Notes: generated by a model not told the origin, from the sequence alone. A stretch of DNA of 64,000 nt from Enterococcus phoeniculicola ATCC BAA-412 (GCF_000407505.1 NZ_ASWE01000001.1:927324-991323); one strand, 5' to 3'; shown: positions 26,643 to 36,063, counted from the first letter of the stretch. Translations and numbers: made by a program.

Positions 26643-28310
26643 TTGATAAATAAAGGAAAAGAGAACAAACTGGTGACGATAATCAAATGGTATGCCATTA
26701 TTATAATAACGATTATTCTGTTGTTTGTTTCGCTATTAAGCTACTATTTAATAAAAAAATCGTATCAAAGAGAGGCTGAAGCAATTAATCAAGCCATTCT
26801 CCATGTGGGAGATGTCTATGCAGAAGACATGCAGCGTAGTTCATGGATGGCAGATAAGCTACTGGGAAATCAGGAAAAAATAGAAAGTGCACAAAAATAT
26901 TTTGATATGCCTTTAGACAAATATATGAACTATATATTAAACCGAAGTGCAGAAACAGCGTATTCAACTTATTATTTTTTACCGCAGGAAGTCAAAAATC
27001 TTTATTTAAACGATCGGTGGGTTAGTAGCATCTCTTTTACCTTTAATAATTCTCCTAAAATTTTTTATTCAAATGCCTCAAATAAAGGTGGACTTTTAAC
27101 AGAAACGTATCCTGAGGATCCAAACCATTTAACGTTTACCAGTCTGTTTTTTACTTCAGTGGACGGAGAGGTTCTTGGTACGTTTCGATTATCAATCATG
27201 AATGAGAAATATGACGAAATTCTGGAAAATTACCAAAATGAAGAACCTATTCAAATGCTTATTGTTTCGGACTCAAATCAAATACTTTACAAGAAAAGCG
27301 CATTAACCAATAAAGAATTCTCAGCAAAAGAAACTCAGTTTATCTCTAGTTCAAAAAATGTATACGATTACAAAATCATTGGGTTTGTTTCAAAACAGAC
27401 TATCATCAAAAATCTTTGGAAAGAACTCTTTTTTATATGGGTAGTTGCTATTTTTACGTGTAGTTTACTTATCTATATCTTGTATCGATTACTATTTAAA
27501 TATCAGCAGTCAGTGAATGATATTTTGATTTCGCTCAATAAAGTGTCTAAGGGAGACTTGTCGGTGCGGATTGACAAAAATCAAAAGGAGGCGGAACTAT
27601 GGGAAATATCTAGCGGGATTAACTATATGATGGATAACATTAACTCCTATGTTGTTGATAACTATAGACTGGAGGCGGAACAAAAAGATGCAAATATGCG
27701 CGCACTCCAGGCACAAATTAATCCTCATTTTCTCTACAATACATTGGAGTACATACGTATGTATGCAGTTAATGTTGGTGCAAAAGAACTAGCAAATGTG
27801 GTTTATGCGTTCAGCAGCTTACTAAGAAATACAATTTCTCAAGAAAAGTACACTACGCTGGAAAAGGAATTAGAATTTTGCCGTCGATATATTTATCTGT
27901 ATCAGATGAGGTATCCGGAATGTGTTGCTTATACATTTGAAGTAGAAGAACAAGTAAAAAAGAAACGAATCCCTAAGTTTTTACTTCAGCCTTTAATTGA
28001 AAATTATTTTGTTCATGGATTGGACTTTGAACGAGAGGATAACCTTATCTACGTCAAAGCTTATATATTAGATGAACGGTTAATAATTGATATTCGGGAC
28101 AATGGGTTAGGTATGGATGAACAGAAAATGCATCAAATAGAGACAGAGACCACTCCAAGAGATGACGGAAGCTCTATTGGTATAAAAAATGTTCGAGAAC
28201 GATTACGTTTATATTTTGAGGGAGATTTTCTATTTAAATTTATGAATAATTATCCTACCGGGACAATTATTGTAATGAACCTCCCTTTAAAAAAGGAGGA
28301 GGCAGAATGA
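26643..28310 (+). CDS. Sensor histidine kinase, YesM type
   Basis: This is a 555-aa membrane sensor kinase of the HisKA_7TM/His_kinase (LytS/YesM) kind. It has one helix at about 15-36, an extracellular sensing domain, a second helix at about 258-280, HAMP, then the phospho-acceptor H362 in QAQINPHFLYNTLEY, and an ATPase domain with an RDNGLGM N/G box. It starts at TTG 26643 after AGGGGGAGCG. The stop overlaps the response-regulator ATG by 4 bp. YesM/YesN pairs control sugar-importer operons; this one very likely senses the sulfated substrate or a breakdown product outside the cell. Confidence 0.92.
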   Translation: MINKGKENKLVTIIKWYAIIIITIILLFVSLLSYYLIKKSYQREAEAINQAILHVGDVYAEDMQRSSWMADKLLGNQEKIESAQKYFDMPLDKYMNYILNRSAETAYSTYYFLPQEVKNLYLNDRWVSSISFTFNNSPKIFYSNASNKGGLLTETYPEDPNHLTFTSLFFTSVDGEVLGTFRLSIMNEKYDEILENYQNEEPIQMLIVSDSNQILYKKSALTNKEFSAKETQFISSSKNVYDYKIIGFVSKQTIIKNLWKELFFIWVVAIFTCSLLIYILYRLLFKYQQSVNDILISLNKVSKGDLSVRIDKNQKEAELWEISSGINYMMDNINSYVVDNYRLEAEQKDANMRALQAQINPHFLYNTLEYIRMYAVNVGAKELANVVYAFSSLLRNTISQEKYTTLEKELEFCRRYIYLYQMRYPECVAYTFEVEEQVKKKRIPKFLLQPLIENYFVHGLDFEREDNLIYVKAYILDERLIIDIRDNGLGMDEQKMHQIETETTPRDDGSSIGIKNVRERLRLYFEGDFLFKFMNNYPTGTIIVMNLPLKKEEAE

Positions 28311-29773
28311 GCTATAAAGTTTTGCTGGTAGATGATGAATATATGATTTTAGAAGGGTTAAAAAAACTACTGCCTTGGGATGAATTGGGATTTGAAATCG
28401 TGTCAACAGCGAAGAATGGGCGTTTAGCACTAGACTACGTACAAAGTACACAAGTCGATTTAGTAATTTCCGATGTTGCGATGCCTATAAAAAATGGTCT
28501 TTCATTTGTAAAAGAAGCGTATTCTCTTGGTCAAAAATTTGAGGTAATCATTTTGTCTGGCTATCAGGAATTTGACTACGTTAGGGATGCTTTAAAATTT
28601 GGGACTATCAACTATTTGCTTAAACCAATTGATGAAAAAGAAATGACGGATTCCTTAAAAAAGGCATTTCGTAGAATTCAGGAAAAAGAAAAAGAATCTC
28701 AGAAAAAAGAAATTTTGAGAGAAGCCATCTTATTAAAATGGCTTCATGATGAATGTGAATTAGAAGATGTCGCTCACTTTTTCTCCATTGAAATACACCA
28801 GCTTCAAAAACGCTCCTTTACCTGCATAATCATCAAAGATTGTTATAAAAATGAGGAGATTGAACAATTTATCTGCGAAGAAAAGCAAGATTTATATTTC
28901 TATTGGCAAGATGGACAAAGCTGGGTACTTATTTTTTCACACGAGGGAAATGAACTTCAATGTTTTTTAAGCGCCATAAAGAGACATCTTTCTTTGAGTT
29001 TTGATGAAATGATAATCGGAGAAACAGTGACTCGCTTAGATGAAATTTCACTCAGCTTTAACAATGCTCTCTCTTCAAAGGAGCTTCATGAATTTTATTT
29101 TGGTGAAAGTGGAAATGATTCTTTTTTTGATGATTTATCCATAAGAGAATCAATCCCTGAAGTCTCCTTCATAAAATTTAATCAAGCATTATCTATCCGT
29201 AATTTTTCAACGATTAGAGAAGAACTTTCTTCTTTATTTCAGCGAATAGAGCAAAAAAATATTTTACCAGATTATGCACGACATCTAGGCTTTCTTATTT
29301 TTATTGACCTATACAGGAATTTCGATTTATCTGAAACTTTTTATCAGAAACAAGCAAAAAAAATTATCGCAAGTAAACATTTTGATGAAATCGCACTTTA
29401 TGTTTTCCAAACAATAAATGAAATTCAAGAGGGAAACAGCAATCGTGAATATTCTCCTTATATTCAGCAGATTTTACAAATTATTCATGAAGAATATCAG
29501 CATGAAATTACTTTAAAGGAAATTAGTGAACGCCTTTTTATAAATACGATGTATGCAGGGCAACTGTTTAAAAAAGAAGTAAATAAAAGTTTTTCACAGT
29601 ATTTAAACCACTATCGCTTGTCAATTGCACAAAAGCTTTTGACCGATACAGAGGAATCTATTTCGGCGATTGCGGTAAAAACAGGTTATGCAACAGCAAA
29701 TTACTTAGCAAAAAATTTCAAAAAAATTTGTGGAATGTCTCCAAAAGAATATCGAAAACACTATAAAACGTAG
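28307..29773 (+). CDS. Response regulator with AraC-type output, YesN type
   Basis: This is a 488-aa response regulator. It has an N-terminal receiver with acidic VDDEYM and the phospho-acceptor D56 in VISDVAMPIKNG, a lysine at LLKPIDEKEM, a variable middle, and a C-terminal AraC HTH (TLKEISERLFINTMYAGQLFKKE and AIAVKTGYATANYLAKNFKK, ending MSPKEYRKHY). It is translationally coupled to the kinase by a 4-bp ATGA overlap. It should control importer and sulfatase genes on both sides of it. Confidence 0.93.
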   Translation: MSYKVLLVDDEYMILEGLKKLLPWDELGFEIVSTAKNGRLALDYVQSTQVDLVISDVAMPIKNGLSFVKEAYSLGQKFEVIILSGYQEFDYVRDALKFGTINYLLKPIDEKEMTDSLKKAFRRIQEKEKESQKKEILREAILLKWLHDECELEDVAHFFSIEIHQLQKRSFTCIIIKDCYKNEEIEQFICEEKQDLYFYWQDGQSWVLIFSHEGNELQCFLSAIKRHLSLSFDEMIIGETVTRLDEISLSFNNALSSKELHEFYFGESGNDSFFDDLSIRESIPEVSFIKFNQALSIRNFSTIREELSSLFQRIEQKNILPDYARHLGFLIFIDLYRNFDLSETFYQKQAKKIIASKHFDEIALYVFQTINEIQEGNSNREYSPYIQQILQIIHEEYQHEITLKEISERLFINTMYAGQLFKKEVNKSFSQYLNHYRLSIAQKLLTDTEESISAIAVKTGYATANYLAKNFKKICGMSPKEYRKHYKT

Positions 29774-29788
29774 TAAAGGAACCAGTCT

Positions 29789-31132
29789 ATGAAAAAGAAA
29801 AAAAATATCATTTGGTTTTTCGTCGATCAATTGCGAAGAGAGGCGATTAGCATAAATGGCGATGAAAATGTCTCTACACCAAATATTGATAACCTTGCAA
29901 AACAGGGTGTGAATTTTACAAATGCGGTGGGCGGCTATCCTCTTTGCTGCCCTTGTAGAAGTGCCATTTTAAGTGGACAATATCCGCAAAAAACAAATGT
30001 AACTGGACATGAACGTCAATTAGATAGACGCCTTCCATTAATTTCAGATGCATTCAATTCTCAAGGCTATGACACAATTTATTTTGGAAAATGGCATTTG
30101 GAAGGAATCAAGGAGAACCAGCATAAAGCAATCATTCCAAGAGAAGGAAGAGGGCATTTTAAAACGTTTATCGGCTATGAAAATAACAATAGTCCGTTTG
30201 ACGTATATGTCCATGGTCATCGAGGGAAGAAAGAAATACCAAGCATTAAGCTGCCTGAATATGAACCGATTTCTTTAGTAAACCTTGCAATTCAAGAAGT
30301 AAAAACCTATAGTAAAAGAAAACAGGACGGTAATGAAACACCCTTTTTTATGGTCATTAGTATGCAACCGCCACATGATCCTTACGTTGCGCCTGCTCAA
30401 AATGTAGCACATTATCCACCTAGCAAGATTCAGTTCAAACAGAATGTTCCACCTTATGTTTCGCTGAGAAAAAGTGTAGCAAACGATTTATCTGGTTACT
30501 ATGGAGCAATTGAATCTATTGATGAGCAGCTAGGCAGGCTAATTGAGCAACTAAAATCAGAGGACATGCTAGAAGATACCCATATTCTTTTCTTTAGTGA
30601 TCACGGAGATATGCATGGGTCTCACGGTCAATTTCGGAAAACAAATCCCTATGAAGAAGCCATTGGTGTACCATTTATTATTGGTGGAGCAAAGCCCTTA
30701 TCCTATGAAGGATACAAATCTGGCTCGTCTGATGTTTTAGTCAATCATGTAGATATTGCAAAGACTTCGTTAGGGCTTTGCCAACTTCCTATTCCAAACG
30801 AAATGGTAGGAACCGATTTTTCGTTTCTTAGATTAGAAGAACGGCCAATTTCAGAGCCTAAAGATAGCGTGTTTCTTCAAAGTATTATACCAACGATGCA
30901 TGGGTCCAGTGTTGATAAACCCTGGAGAGGGATTGTAACAGACGATGGCTGGAAGTATATCTGCTTCGAATCGCAGGAATGGCTGCTGTTTAACTTAGTG
31001 AACGATCCGTTAGAACTTACAAATCTTGTACACGACTCTGATTATAGAGACATTCGTGTGAAATTAAATCAACGATTGGTTCAATGGATTCAGGAGACAG
31101 ATGACTGCTTTTTCGTTCCTAAGGTTGTATAG
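29789..31132 (+). CDS. Type I sulfatase with unusual CCPCR active-site motif
   Basis: This is a 447-aa sulfatase with D13 (FFVDQLRRE) as an N-terminal metal ligand, the core C53-C-P-C-R57, YFGKWHLEG and ILFFSDHGDMHGSHGQ. The core fits C-x-P-x-R with C53 as the residue to be oxidised, but positions 2 and 4 are also cysteine, where S/A is usual at position 4. There is no signal peptide. It lies 15 bp after the response regulator and 32 bp before the maturase. The motif still looks competent for formylglycine formation by an anSME-type enzyme. Confidence 0.9.
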   Translation: MKKKKNIIWFFVDQLRREAISINGDENVSTPNIDNLAKQGVNFTNAVGGYPLCCPCRSAILSGQYPQKTNVTGHERQLDRRLPLISDAFNSQGYDTIYFGKWHLEGIKENQHKAIIPREGRGHFKTFIGYENNNSPFDVYVHGHRGKKEIPSIKLPEYEPISLVNLAIQEVKTYSKRKQDGNETPFFMVISMQPPHDPYVAPAQNVAHYPPSKIQFKQNVPPYVSLRKSVANDLSGYYGAIESIDEQLGRLIEQLKSEDMLEDTHILFFSDHGDMHGSHGQFRKTNPYEEAIGVPFIIGGAKPLSYEGYKSGSSDVLVNHVDIAKTSLGLCQLPIPNEMVGTDFSFLRLEERPISEPKDSVFLQSIIPTMHGSSVDKPWRGIVTDDGWKYICFESQEWLLFNLVNDPLELTNLVHDSDYRDIRVKLNQRLVQWIQETDDCFFVPKVV

Positions 31133-31164
31133 AAAAATACCAATAGACTTGGAGAGTAAATGAA

Positions 31165-32280
31165 ATGAAACATATTTCTGTTTTAGTAAAACCAGCTTCA
31201 GCACAATGTAATATTCGCTGTAAATATTGTTTTTATGCGGATGTTAGTTCGATGAGAGAGGTCCGTTCCTTTGGGAAAATGAAACCGGAAGTTTCTGAAA
31301 AAATGATACAAAATATTTTTCTCGACTTAGAGGATGGCGATGAACTCACCCTTGCTTTTCAAGGAGGAGAACCTACTCTGGCTGGACTTGACTATTTTAG
31401 AGGAATTGTTTCATACGTTCAGGCACAAAAAAAGAGAGTCTACGTCCATTATGCTCTTCAAACAAACGGTATCCTCATCAATAAGCAGTGGTGTGAATTC
31501 TTGAAAGAGCATCAGTTTCTAGTGGGATTATCCATTGATGGTCATCCTTTGTACCATGATCTGAATCGAGTGGATACAAAGGGGCATGGCACATTTCATA
31601 AAGTCCTAAAAACAAAAAACATGTTTGACGACTATGAGATTGAGTACAATGTATTATGTGTGTTGACAAATCCACTTGCAAAAGAGGCAAAGAAGGTCTA
31701 TCGTTTTTTACAAGAGCAATCGATTCAATATGTTCAATTTATTCCGTGTCTTAATGAATTAGAGGCTGTTAAAAGAAGCAGCTATGCGTTAACTCCCCAA
31801 CGTTTTGCTTCTTTTTACGGACAATTATTTAAGTATTGGTTCTCAGAGCTTGAATCTGGGCACTACCGAAGTGTTAAGCTGTTTGATGATTTGATGAATT
31901 TATTTGTTGGTGGAAGAGCCACCGCTTGTGGAATCTTAGGGAGTTGTCAAATTCAATATGTCATTGAAGCTGATGGTAGTGTCTACCCCTGTGATTTTTA
32001 TGTGCTGGATGAATACCGGATGGGTTATATACAAGATATGGGATTAAAAGAATTATTTGAACAAGAAATTTCAGAAAACTTTTTATGTGAAAAACGTGAT
32101 AATGGCCCGTTCTGTCAGTCTTGTCCTTTTCAAAAAGCATGTGGTGGAGGTTGTAAACGCATGAAAGATGCTATTTACGTAACGAAAGATCAACGTTTTT
32201 GCGGCTATCAGCAGGTGCTAGAGCAGGTCTTACCACATACAAAAGAAATTATGCAGCTAGTTGGGAGTACTCATTCATGA
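31165..32280 (+). CDS. Anaerobic sulfatase-maturating enzyme (radical SAM, SPASM)
   Basis: This 371-aa iron-sulfur enzyme would convert the active-site cysteine of sulfatases to formylglycine. The radical-SAM cluster motif is C15-x3-C19-x2-C22 (CNIRCKYCFYADV). The C-terminal SPASM cysteines are visible in CGILGSCQ, GSVYPCDFYVLDEY and CQSCPFQKACGGGCKR. Length fits the anSME family. It lies between the third sulfatase and the anion exporter, and its final codon overlaps the exporter start by 4 bp. Three cysteine-type sulfatases in the same cluster are its likely clients. Confidence 0.94.
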   Translation: MKHISVLVKPASAQCNIRCKYCFYADVSSMREVRSFGKMKPEVSEKMIQNIFLDLEDGDELTLAFQGGEPTLAGLDYFRGIVSYVQAQKKRVYVHYALQTNGILINKQWCEFLKEHQFLVGLSIDGHPLYHDLNRVDTKGHGTFHKVLKTKNMFDDYEIEYNVLCVLTNPLAKEAKKVYRFLQEQSIQYVQFIPCLNELEAVKRSSYALTPQRFASFYGQLFKYWFSELESGHYRSVKLFDDLMNLFVGGRATACGILGSCQIQYVIEADGSVYPCDFYVLDEYRMGYIQDMGLKELFEQEISENFLCEKRDNGPFCQSCPFQKACGGGCKRMKDAIYVTKDQRFCGYQQVLEQVLPHTKEIMQLVGSTHS

Positions 32281-33059
32281 TTTATTTTCTCTATTTTTTT
32301 GTGATTATTTTTGCGAATACTTTAGGTGCTATCTCAGGGATGGGTGGAGGTGTAATCATCAAGCCTCTGCTTGATTTAATTGGTGCGCACTCTGTGGCTG
32401 CCGTGTCATTTTATTCAAGTGTCGCAGTTTTTACCATGTCAATCGTTTCTACAGCTAGGCAGATGAGACAAGGGATTTCTCTAAAGCTTCCTCTTGTTCT
32501 ATGGATTTCTATAGGTGCATTGGTAGGAGGAATGATAGGTAATGTAGCCTTTGAAGCGTTATATCAATTTGTTCCAACTGAGTCTTATGTGCAGCTTATT
32601 CAAATTATTTTGACGATTATCACACTTCTTTTTGCTTTTTTCGCAACAAAATTTGATTGGGCACCATTTGGCTTACGACATGTATTCTGGTATCTTTTTT
32701 GCGGACTGATTTTAGGCTTCTTTGCAAGTCTATTAGGAATTGGCGGAGGACCAATCAACGTGGCTTTATTAATGCTCTTTTTTGGTATGCCAATTAAAGA
32801 AGCCACTGTATATTCTATTTGTACCATCTTCTTTTCACAGTTATCGAAACTTCTAACCATTACGGTAACCACAGGATTTGAGCGATATGATTTAACAATT
32901 CTCTATGTAATTATTCCTGCAGCTATTTTGGGTGGACTCATAGGCGCTCGATTTAGCCATGTTCTTTCTCCCAAAAAAGTCACAATTGTGTTTCAATTAG
33001 TCATTTTGATAGTATTAGCAATCAATATCTATAATGGTTTTATTATTCTTTTTCACTAG
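32277..33059 (+). CDS. TauE/SafE-family anion exporter
   Basis: This 260-aa membrane protein has about eight helices. The duplicated glycine-rich signature is seen as GAISGMGGGVIIKPLLD at the start and GLILGFFASLLGIGGGPINVALL in the second half. The ATG at 32277 overlaps the maturase stop (ATGA); a longer in-frame start within the maturase is rejected. Family members are linked to export or passage of sulfite, sulfonates and other anions. In this cluster export of the sulfate set free by the sulfatases is the natural inference. Confidence 0.88.
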   Translation: MIYFLYFFVIIFANTLGAISGMGGGVIIKPLLDLIGAHSVAAVSFYSSVAVFTMSIVSTARQMRQGISLKLPLVLWISIGALVGGMIGNVAFEALYQFVPTESYVQLIQIILTIITLLFAFFATKFDWAPFGLRHVFWYLFCGLILGFFASLLGIGGGPINVALLMLFFGMPIKEATVYSICTIFFSQLSKLLTITVTTGFERYDLTILYVIIPAAILGGLIGARFSHVLSPKKVTIVFQLVILIVLAINIYNGFIILFH

Positions 33060-33099
33060 TGTGCGTAACGTAATAGATAGTTTCGATAATAAGTAAAGG

Positions 33100-33132
33100 G
33101 GTGGGGCATCATTAACTAAGTTATGCTCCACC
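33100..33132. terminator. Hairpin after the sulfatase/exporter operon
   Basis: GGTGGGGCAT pairs with ATGCTCCACC around a 13-nt loop. It has no T run, so it may be a processing signal or palindromic element rather than a true terminator. It precedes the dispersed repeat at 33145. Confidence 0.5.
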
Positions 33133-33144
33133 ATCGTGAAATCT

Positions 33145-33351
33145 GAAGAAAGGTCGGGAAGGAGCTAATCTCCACTACGTGTTGAGTGTGGGGGAACTCA
33201 TATCCACTGCGTTTCACTCTCAATAACTTCTACGCATGAGATATGCTAGAGATGTACCTACTTGGTACTGCAAATTACGAAGTTTTACTTCCAATGATGC
33301 ACATAGTACCTGTTCTCAGAGCTGAACACTTCTGTATCGACCTCAGGCTCT
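33145..33351. repeat. Dispersed intergenic repeat, copy A
   Basis: About 205 bp diverged from copy B at 40880-41158. Shared blocks include CTAATCTCCACT, ATAACTTCTAYGCAT, TACCTACTTG and ACTTCCAATGATG. Both copies follow an operon end with a preceding hairpin. No open frame is conserved between copies. Confidence 0.75.
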
Positions 33352-33468
33352 CATGTGGCGTGATTCAAATGAACTTTGCAAATACATTTAATGAAAAATT
33401 GCATATTCCCTGAAAATGAGCTAAAGTATTTACAGAAAATAGATTGTATAGAGAATAGAGGAAAAAGA

Positions 33469-34002
33469 ATGTCTGAAACAAAATTTTGTCGTGAATCTCG
33501 AGTAATCCAAACCCATCGAATCTTTCCTTTTGATTTGAACCCCTTTGAAGCTTTATTTGGCGGAAAACTCATGTCTTTAATTGATGATGCTGCATCCATT
33601 TCTGTTACTAGGCATTGTCGAAGAGGGGCAGTCACGGCTTCACTAGATAATTTGAATTTTCTAAAGCCACTACATGTCAACCATTCGGTGTGTGTGGAGT
33701 CATATATTTCTGGCGCGCACAAAAAATCAATGGAAGTATTTGTGAAAGTGGTAGGGGAAAATTTAACCACGGGAGAGCGCTATTTAGCAGCTACTTGTTT
33801 TACAACGTTTGTAGCGGTCCCTTCTCACATGAATGAAGAAACAGACTTCACTGTTCCCTCTGTAGTACCTGAAACAGAGGAAGAAAAGCTTGTTTGTTCA
33901 GGCTATGAAAAACGTCGGCTACATCGTTTACAAGAACGAGACGAGTACAAAGAATTTGCCGCAACACTTACTACCGACTTGCCTTGGATTGATCAAGCCT
34001 AA
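33469..34002 (+). CDS. Acyl-CoA thioesterase (hotdog fold)
   Basis: This is a 177-aa cytoplasmic thioesterase of the BFIT/YkhA-like hotdog group, which hydrolyses acyl-CoA. Recognisable parts are HRIFPFDLNPFEALFGGKLM, LIDDAASISVTRHCRRGAVTASLDNLNFLKPLHV, and SMEVFVKVVGENLTTGERYLAA. The ATG at 33469 follows AGAGGAAAAAG; an upstream in-frame start at 33376 has no ribosome site. It is a single gene closed by a strong terminator. Confidence 0.87.
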   Translation: MSETKFCRESRVIQTHRIFPFDLNPFEALFGGKLMSLIDDAASISVTRHCRRGAVTASLDNLNFLKPLHVNHSVCVESYISGAHKKSMEVFVKVVGENLTTGERYLAATCFTTFVAVPSHMNEETDFTVPSVVPETEEEKLVCSGYEKRRLHRLQERDEYKEFAATLTTDLPWIDQA

Positions 34003-34045
34003 AAAAGGTAGAAGACACCCGATTCTTCGTGTCTTCTACCTTTTT
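34003..34045. terminator. Terminator between convergent thioesterase and dehydrogenase
   Basis: AAAGGTAGAAGACAC pairs perfectly with GTGTCTTCTACCTTT around a short loop, followed by T residues; the symmetry allows use by both converging genes. Confidence 0.88.
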
Positions 34046-34054
34046 CGTCTCTTT

Positions 34055-35137
34055 TTAGACCTTTGCGTGCTCTCTATTTTCCACTGCATAAATAGCATCA
34101 AGCACTTGCTGTGCTGAGATGGCTTCATCAATCATTTGGAAACTTTCCTGTTTTCCAGCAGCAAAATCGGCTGCCTGTTTTAATAAGAACACTTCCTCTT
34201 CATCTACATTTAATTCGGATAAATAAGTAGGGAGTCCAATGCTCCGATAAAAGGGTAGTAGCTCATTCATTTCATCAAAATCATTTGTATAGGCTAATTG
34301 CACTAAAATTCCATATGCGACTTTTGCTCCATGCAGAATTTCATGTGTCGATGGGATATAAGATAATCCATTGTGAACCGCATGTGCCCCAGCTGATCGG
34401 CCAAACTTAGCAGCAAATCCTCCGACTGTTCCTGCCAAAGCAATAATTGTATCCGCTACTCGTCCAAAGGCAGGGGAGACTATCTGTGCGTCTAAATCCT
34501 CCAATGCTTTCTCAGAGTCCTTCAATAAAATAGCTAATATTTCTTTTGCACTAGCAATTCCTAGACGAATAAAAGCGGTTTGTTCATTTTCAGATAAATT
34601 TCTAGTAATTCCTTCAATTTCATACCACTTAGCTAGAGTATCCCCAATCCCAGCAATAAAATATTCTTTAGGTGTTTGTAATAAAAACGTCCAGTCAACA
34701 AAAAGTAAAGAGGCGGAATATGTAAAGTAACCTATTTCTTTGAAGCTATGGTCTGGGTGATAGACAGCTGCCACTGGGGTATAGGGAGCACAATTTGAAA
34801 TTAATGTTGGAATCAAAATTAATTCTGATTTCAGATATTCAGCTGCGATTTTTGCTGTATCCAAGACGCGTCCGCCTCCAATACCAATGACTACATCTGT
34901 TTGTCCAATCTCTTCTGCTAATCTTTTTCCATCTTCTTCGCTTGCACTTCCATCATAGATAAATGTTGGATAATCAAATAAATGCGTATAATAGGCTTTA
35001 AATTTTTCAAAGGAAACCTCCCCTGTTACAACAGCGACTGTTGTATATTCACTTAAATAATAAGGTAACTCCTCTAAAGCATTTTCTCCAGTTATGTAAC
35101 GATTTACTCCAGGTCTAACTTCCGTATCCATATTCAT
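34055..35137 (-). CDS. Iron-containing alcohol dehydrogenase (GldA-like)
   Basis: This is a 360-aa NAD(P)-dependent metal dehydrogenase of the glycerol-dehydrogenase/hydroxycarboxylate-dehydrogenase branch. It has a GIGGGRVLDTAK dinucleotide motif near residue 85, an AGIGDTLAKWYE metal-binding aspartate segment, and AVHNGLSYIPSTHEILHGAKVAYG with metal-binding histidines. The ATG at 35137 follows GGAGGGATACC; a start 22 codons upstream is rejected. It stands alone. The substrate cannot be set from sequence. Confidence 0.87.
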   Translation of the reverse strand: MNMDTEVRPGVNRYITGENALEELPYYLSEYTTVAVVTGEVSFEKFKAYYTHLFDYPTFIYDGSASEEDGKRLAEEIGQTDVVIGIGGGRVLDTAKIAAEYLKSELILIPTLISNCAPYTPVAAVYHPDHSFKEIGYFTYSASLLFVDWTFLLQTPKEYFIAGIGDTLAKWYEIEGITRNLSENEQTAFIRLGIASAKEILAILLKDSEKALEDLDAQIVSPAFGRVADTIIALAGTVGGFAAKFGRSAGAHAVHNGLSYIPSTHEILHGAKVAYGILVQLAYTNDFDEMNELLPFYRSIGLPTYLSELNVDEEEVFLLKQAADFAAGKQESFQMIDEAISAQQVLDAIYAVENREHAKV

Positions 35138-35322
35138 AGGTATCCCTCCATTTTTTGTTAAGTTGCTGATTAGTTTAAACTTAAAAAATGATGTTGTCAA
35201 CATTAGAAAGGTCTAATTTCAATAATATTCTGATAATTCAAAAGTAAATCGTTTTCTTTTTGAATTTGGCTTTCTTGCAGACATTAGGTACAATAAAGAA
35301 AAGAAAATAAGGAGGACTTGTC

Positions 35323-35862
35323 GTGATTTATTTTACTAGACATGGAGAAACACAATGGAACAAAGATGGACTCGTTTGTGGAAGAGCAGACATTCCTTTA
35401 ACAGAAAAAGGAAACAAACAAGCAGAAGAATTAAGTAAAAAGGTAAATGGCTTGTCTGTCCCCGTTACAAAAATTATCCATTCACCTCTCATAAGAGCAA
35501 AAGAAACAGCAAGGATTGTTAGTGAATATAATCAGATAGCAATGACAGAAGATGCTCGTTTAGCAGAGTTTGATTTTGGTATCTATGATGGAACACCCAT
35601 TGAAAATCCGGAATTTCAAGTTGCTCGTACAAAATTTGCTATCCGTTTTCCAGAAGGAGAATCTGTTTTAGATTTAGCAGCTAGAGTTTACCCTTTAATT
35701 GAAGAGTGTCTAGCTGACAAAGAAAACACCTATCTGCTTGTGTGTCATAATGCGTTGATTCGTGTAATGCATACGTATTTTAAACCATTAGACAATGGGG
35801 ACTTTTTCAAATTTTCCGTAGATAATACAGAACTAGTTTCTTATGATACATCAACAAACTAA
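35323..35862 (+). CDS. Histidine phosphatase family protein (phosphoglycerate-mutase-like)
   Basis: This 179-aa enzyme has the RHGET phospho-histidine motif at residues 6-10, the GRADIPLTEKG segment, HSPLIRAKETA and a C-terminal CHNALIR with the second catalytic histidine. The start is GTG at 35323, 7 nt after AAGGAGG. It is a broad-specificity cytosolic phosphatase or mutase; the exact substrate is unknown. A terminator follows directly. Confidence 0.88.
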   Translation: MIYFTRHGETQWNKDGLVCGRADIPLTEKGNKQAEELSKKVNGLSVPVTKIIHSPLIRAKETARIVSEYNQIAMTEDARLAEFDFGIYDGTPIENPEFQVARTKFAIRFPEGESVLDLAARVYPLIEECLADKENTYLLVCHNALIRVMHTYFKPLDNGDFFKFSVDNTELVSYDTSTN

Positions 35863-35878
35863 CATGTTTAAATCCATT

Positions 35879-35907
35879 AAAACGCCTTTGTCGGGCGTTT
35901 TTTTTAT
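35879..35907 (+). terminator. Terminator after the histidine phosphatase
   Basis: AAACGCC pairs with GGCGTTT around a TTTGTC loop, with eight T in the tail, 17 nt after the stop. Confidence 0.88.
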
Positions 35908-36063
35908 CACTTGAAGGAAAACTATCTAATAAGTAAAAATAAATCCGTAAGCTATCCGATTCTTTTCTTGACATAGCTCTCATAAAGTAAGCACTGAACG
36001 CTATTTGAATTCAGATTTTTTTAGGATAATTTAATAAATTTTTGTTATTTTTGAGCAAATATA

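Noticed and set aside
33145-33351. CRISPR array or tandem repeat
   Set aside because: Only dispersed diverged copies exist; there are no regularly spaced identical direct repeats.
34055-35137. Glycerol dehydrogenase gldA
   Set aside because: The family fits, but related hydroxycarboxylate dehydrogenases share the same motifs and no glycerol or dihydroxyacetone genes are adjacent.
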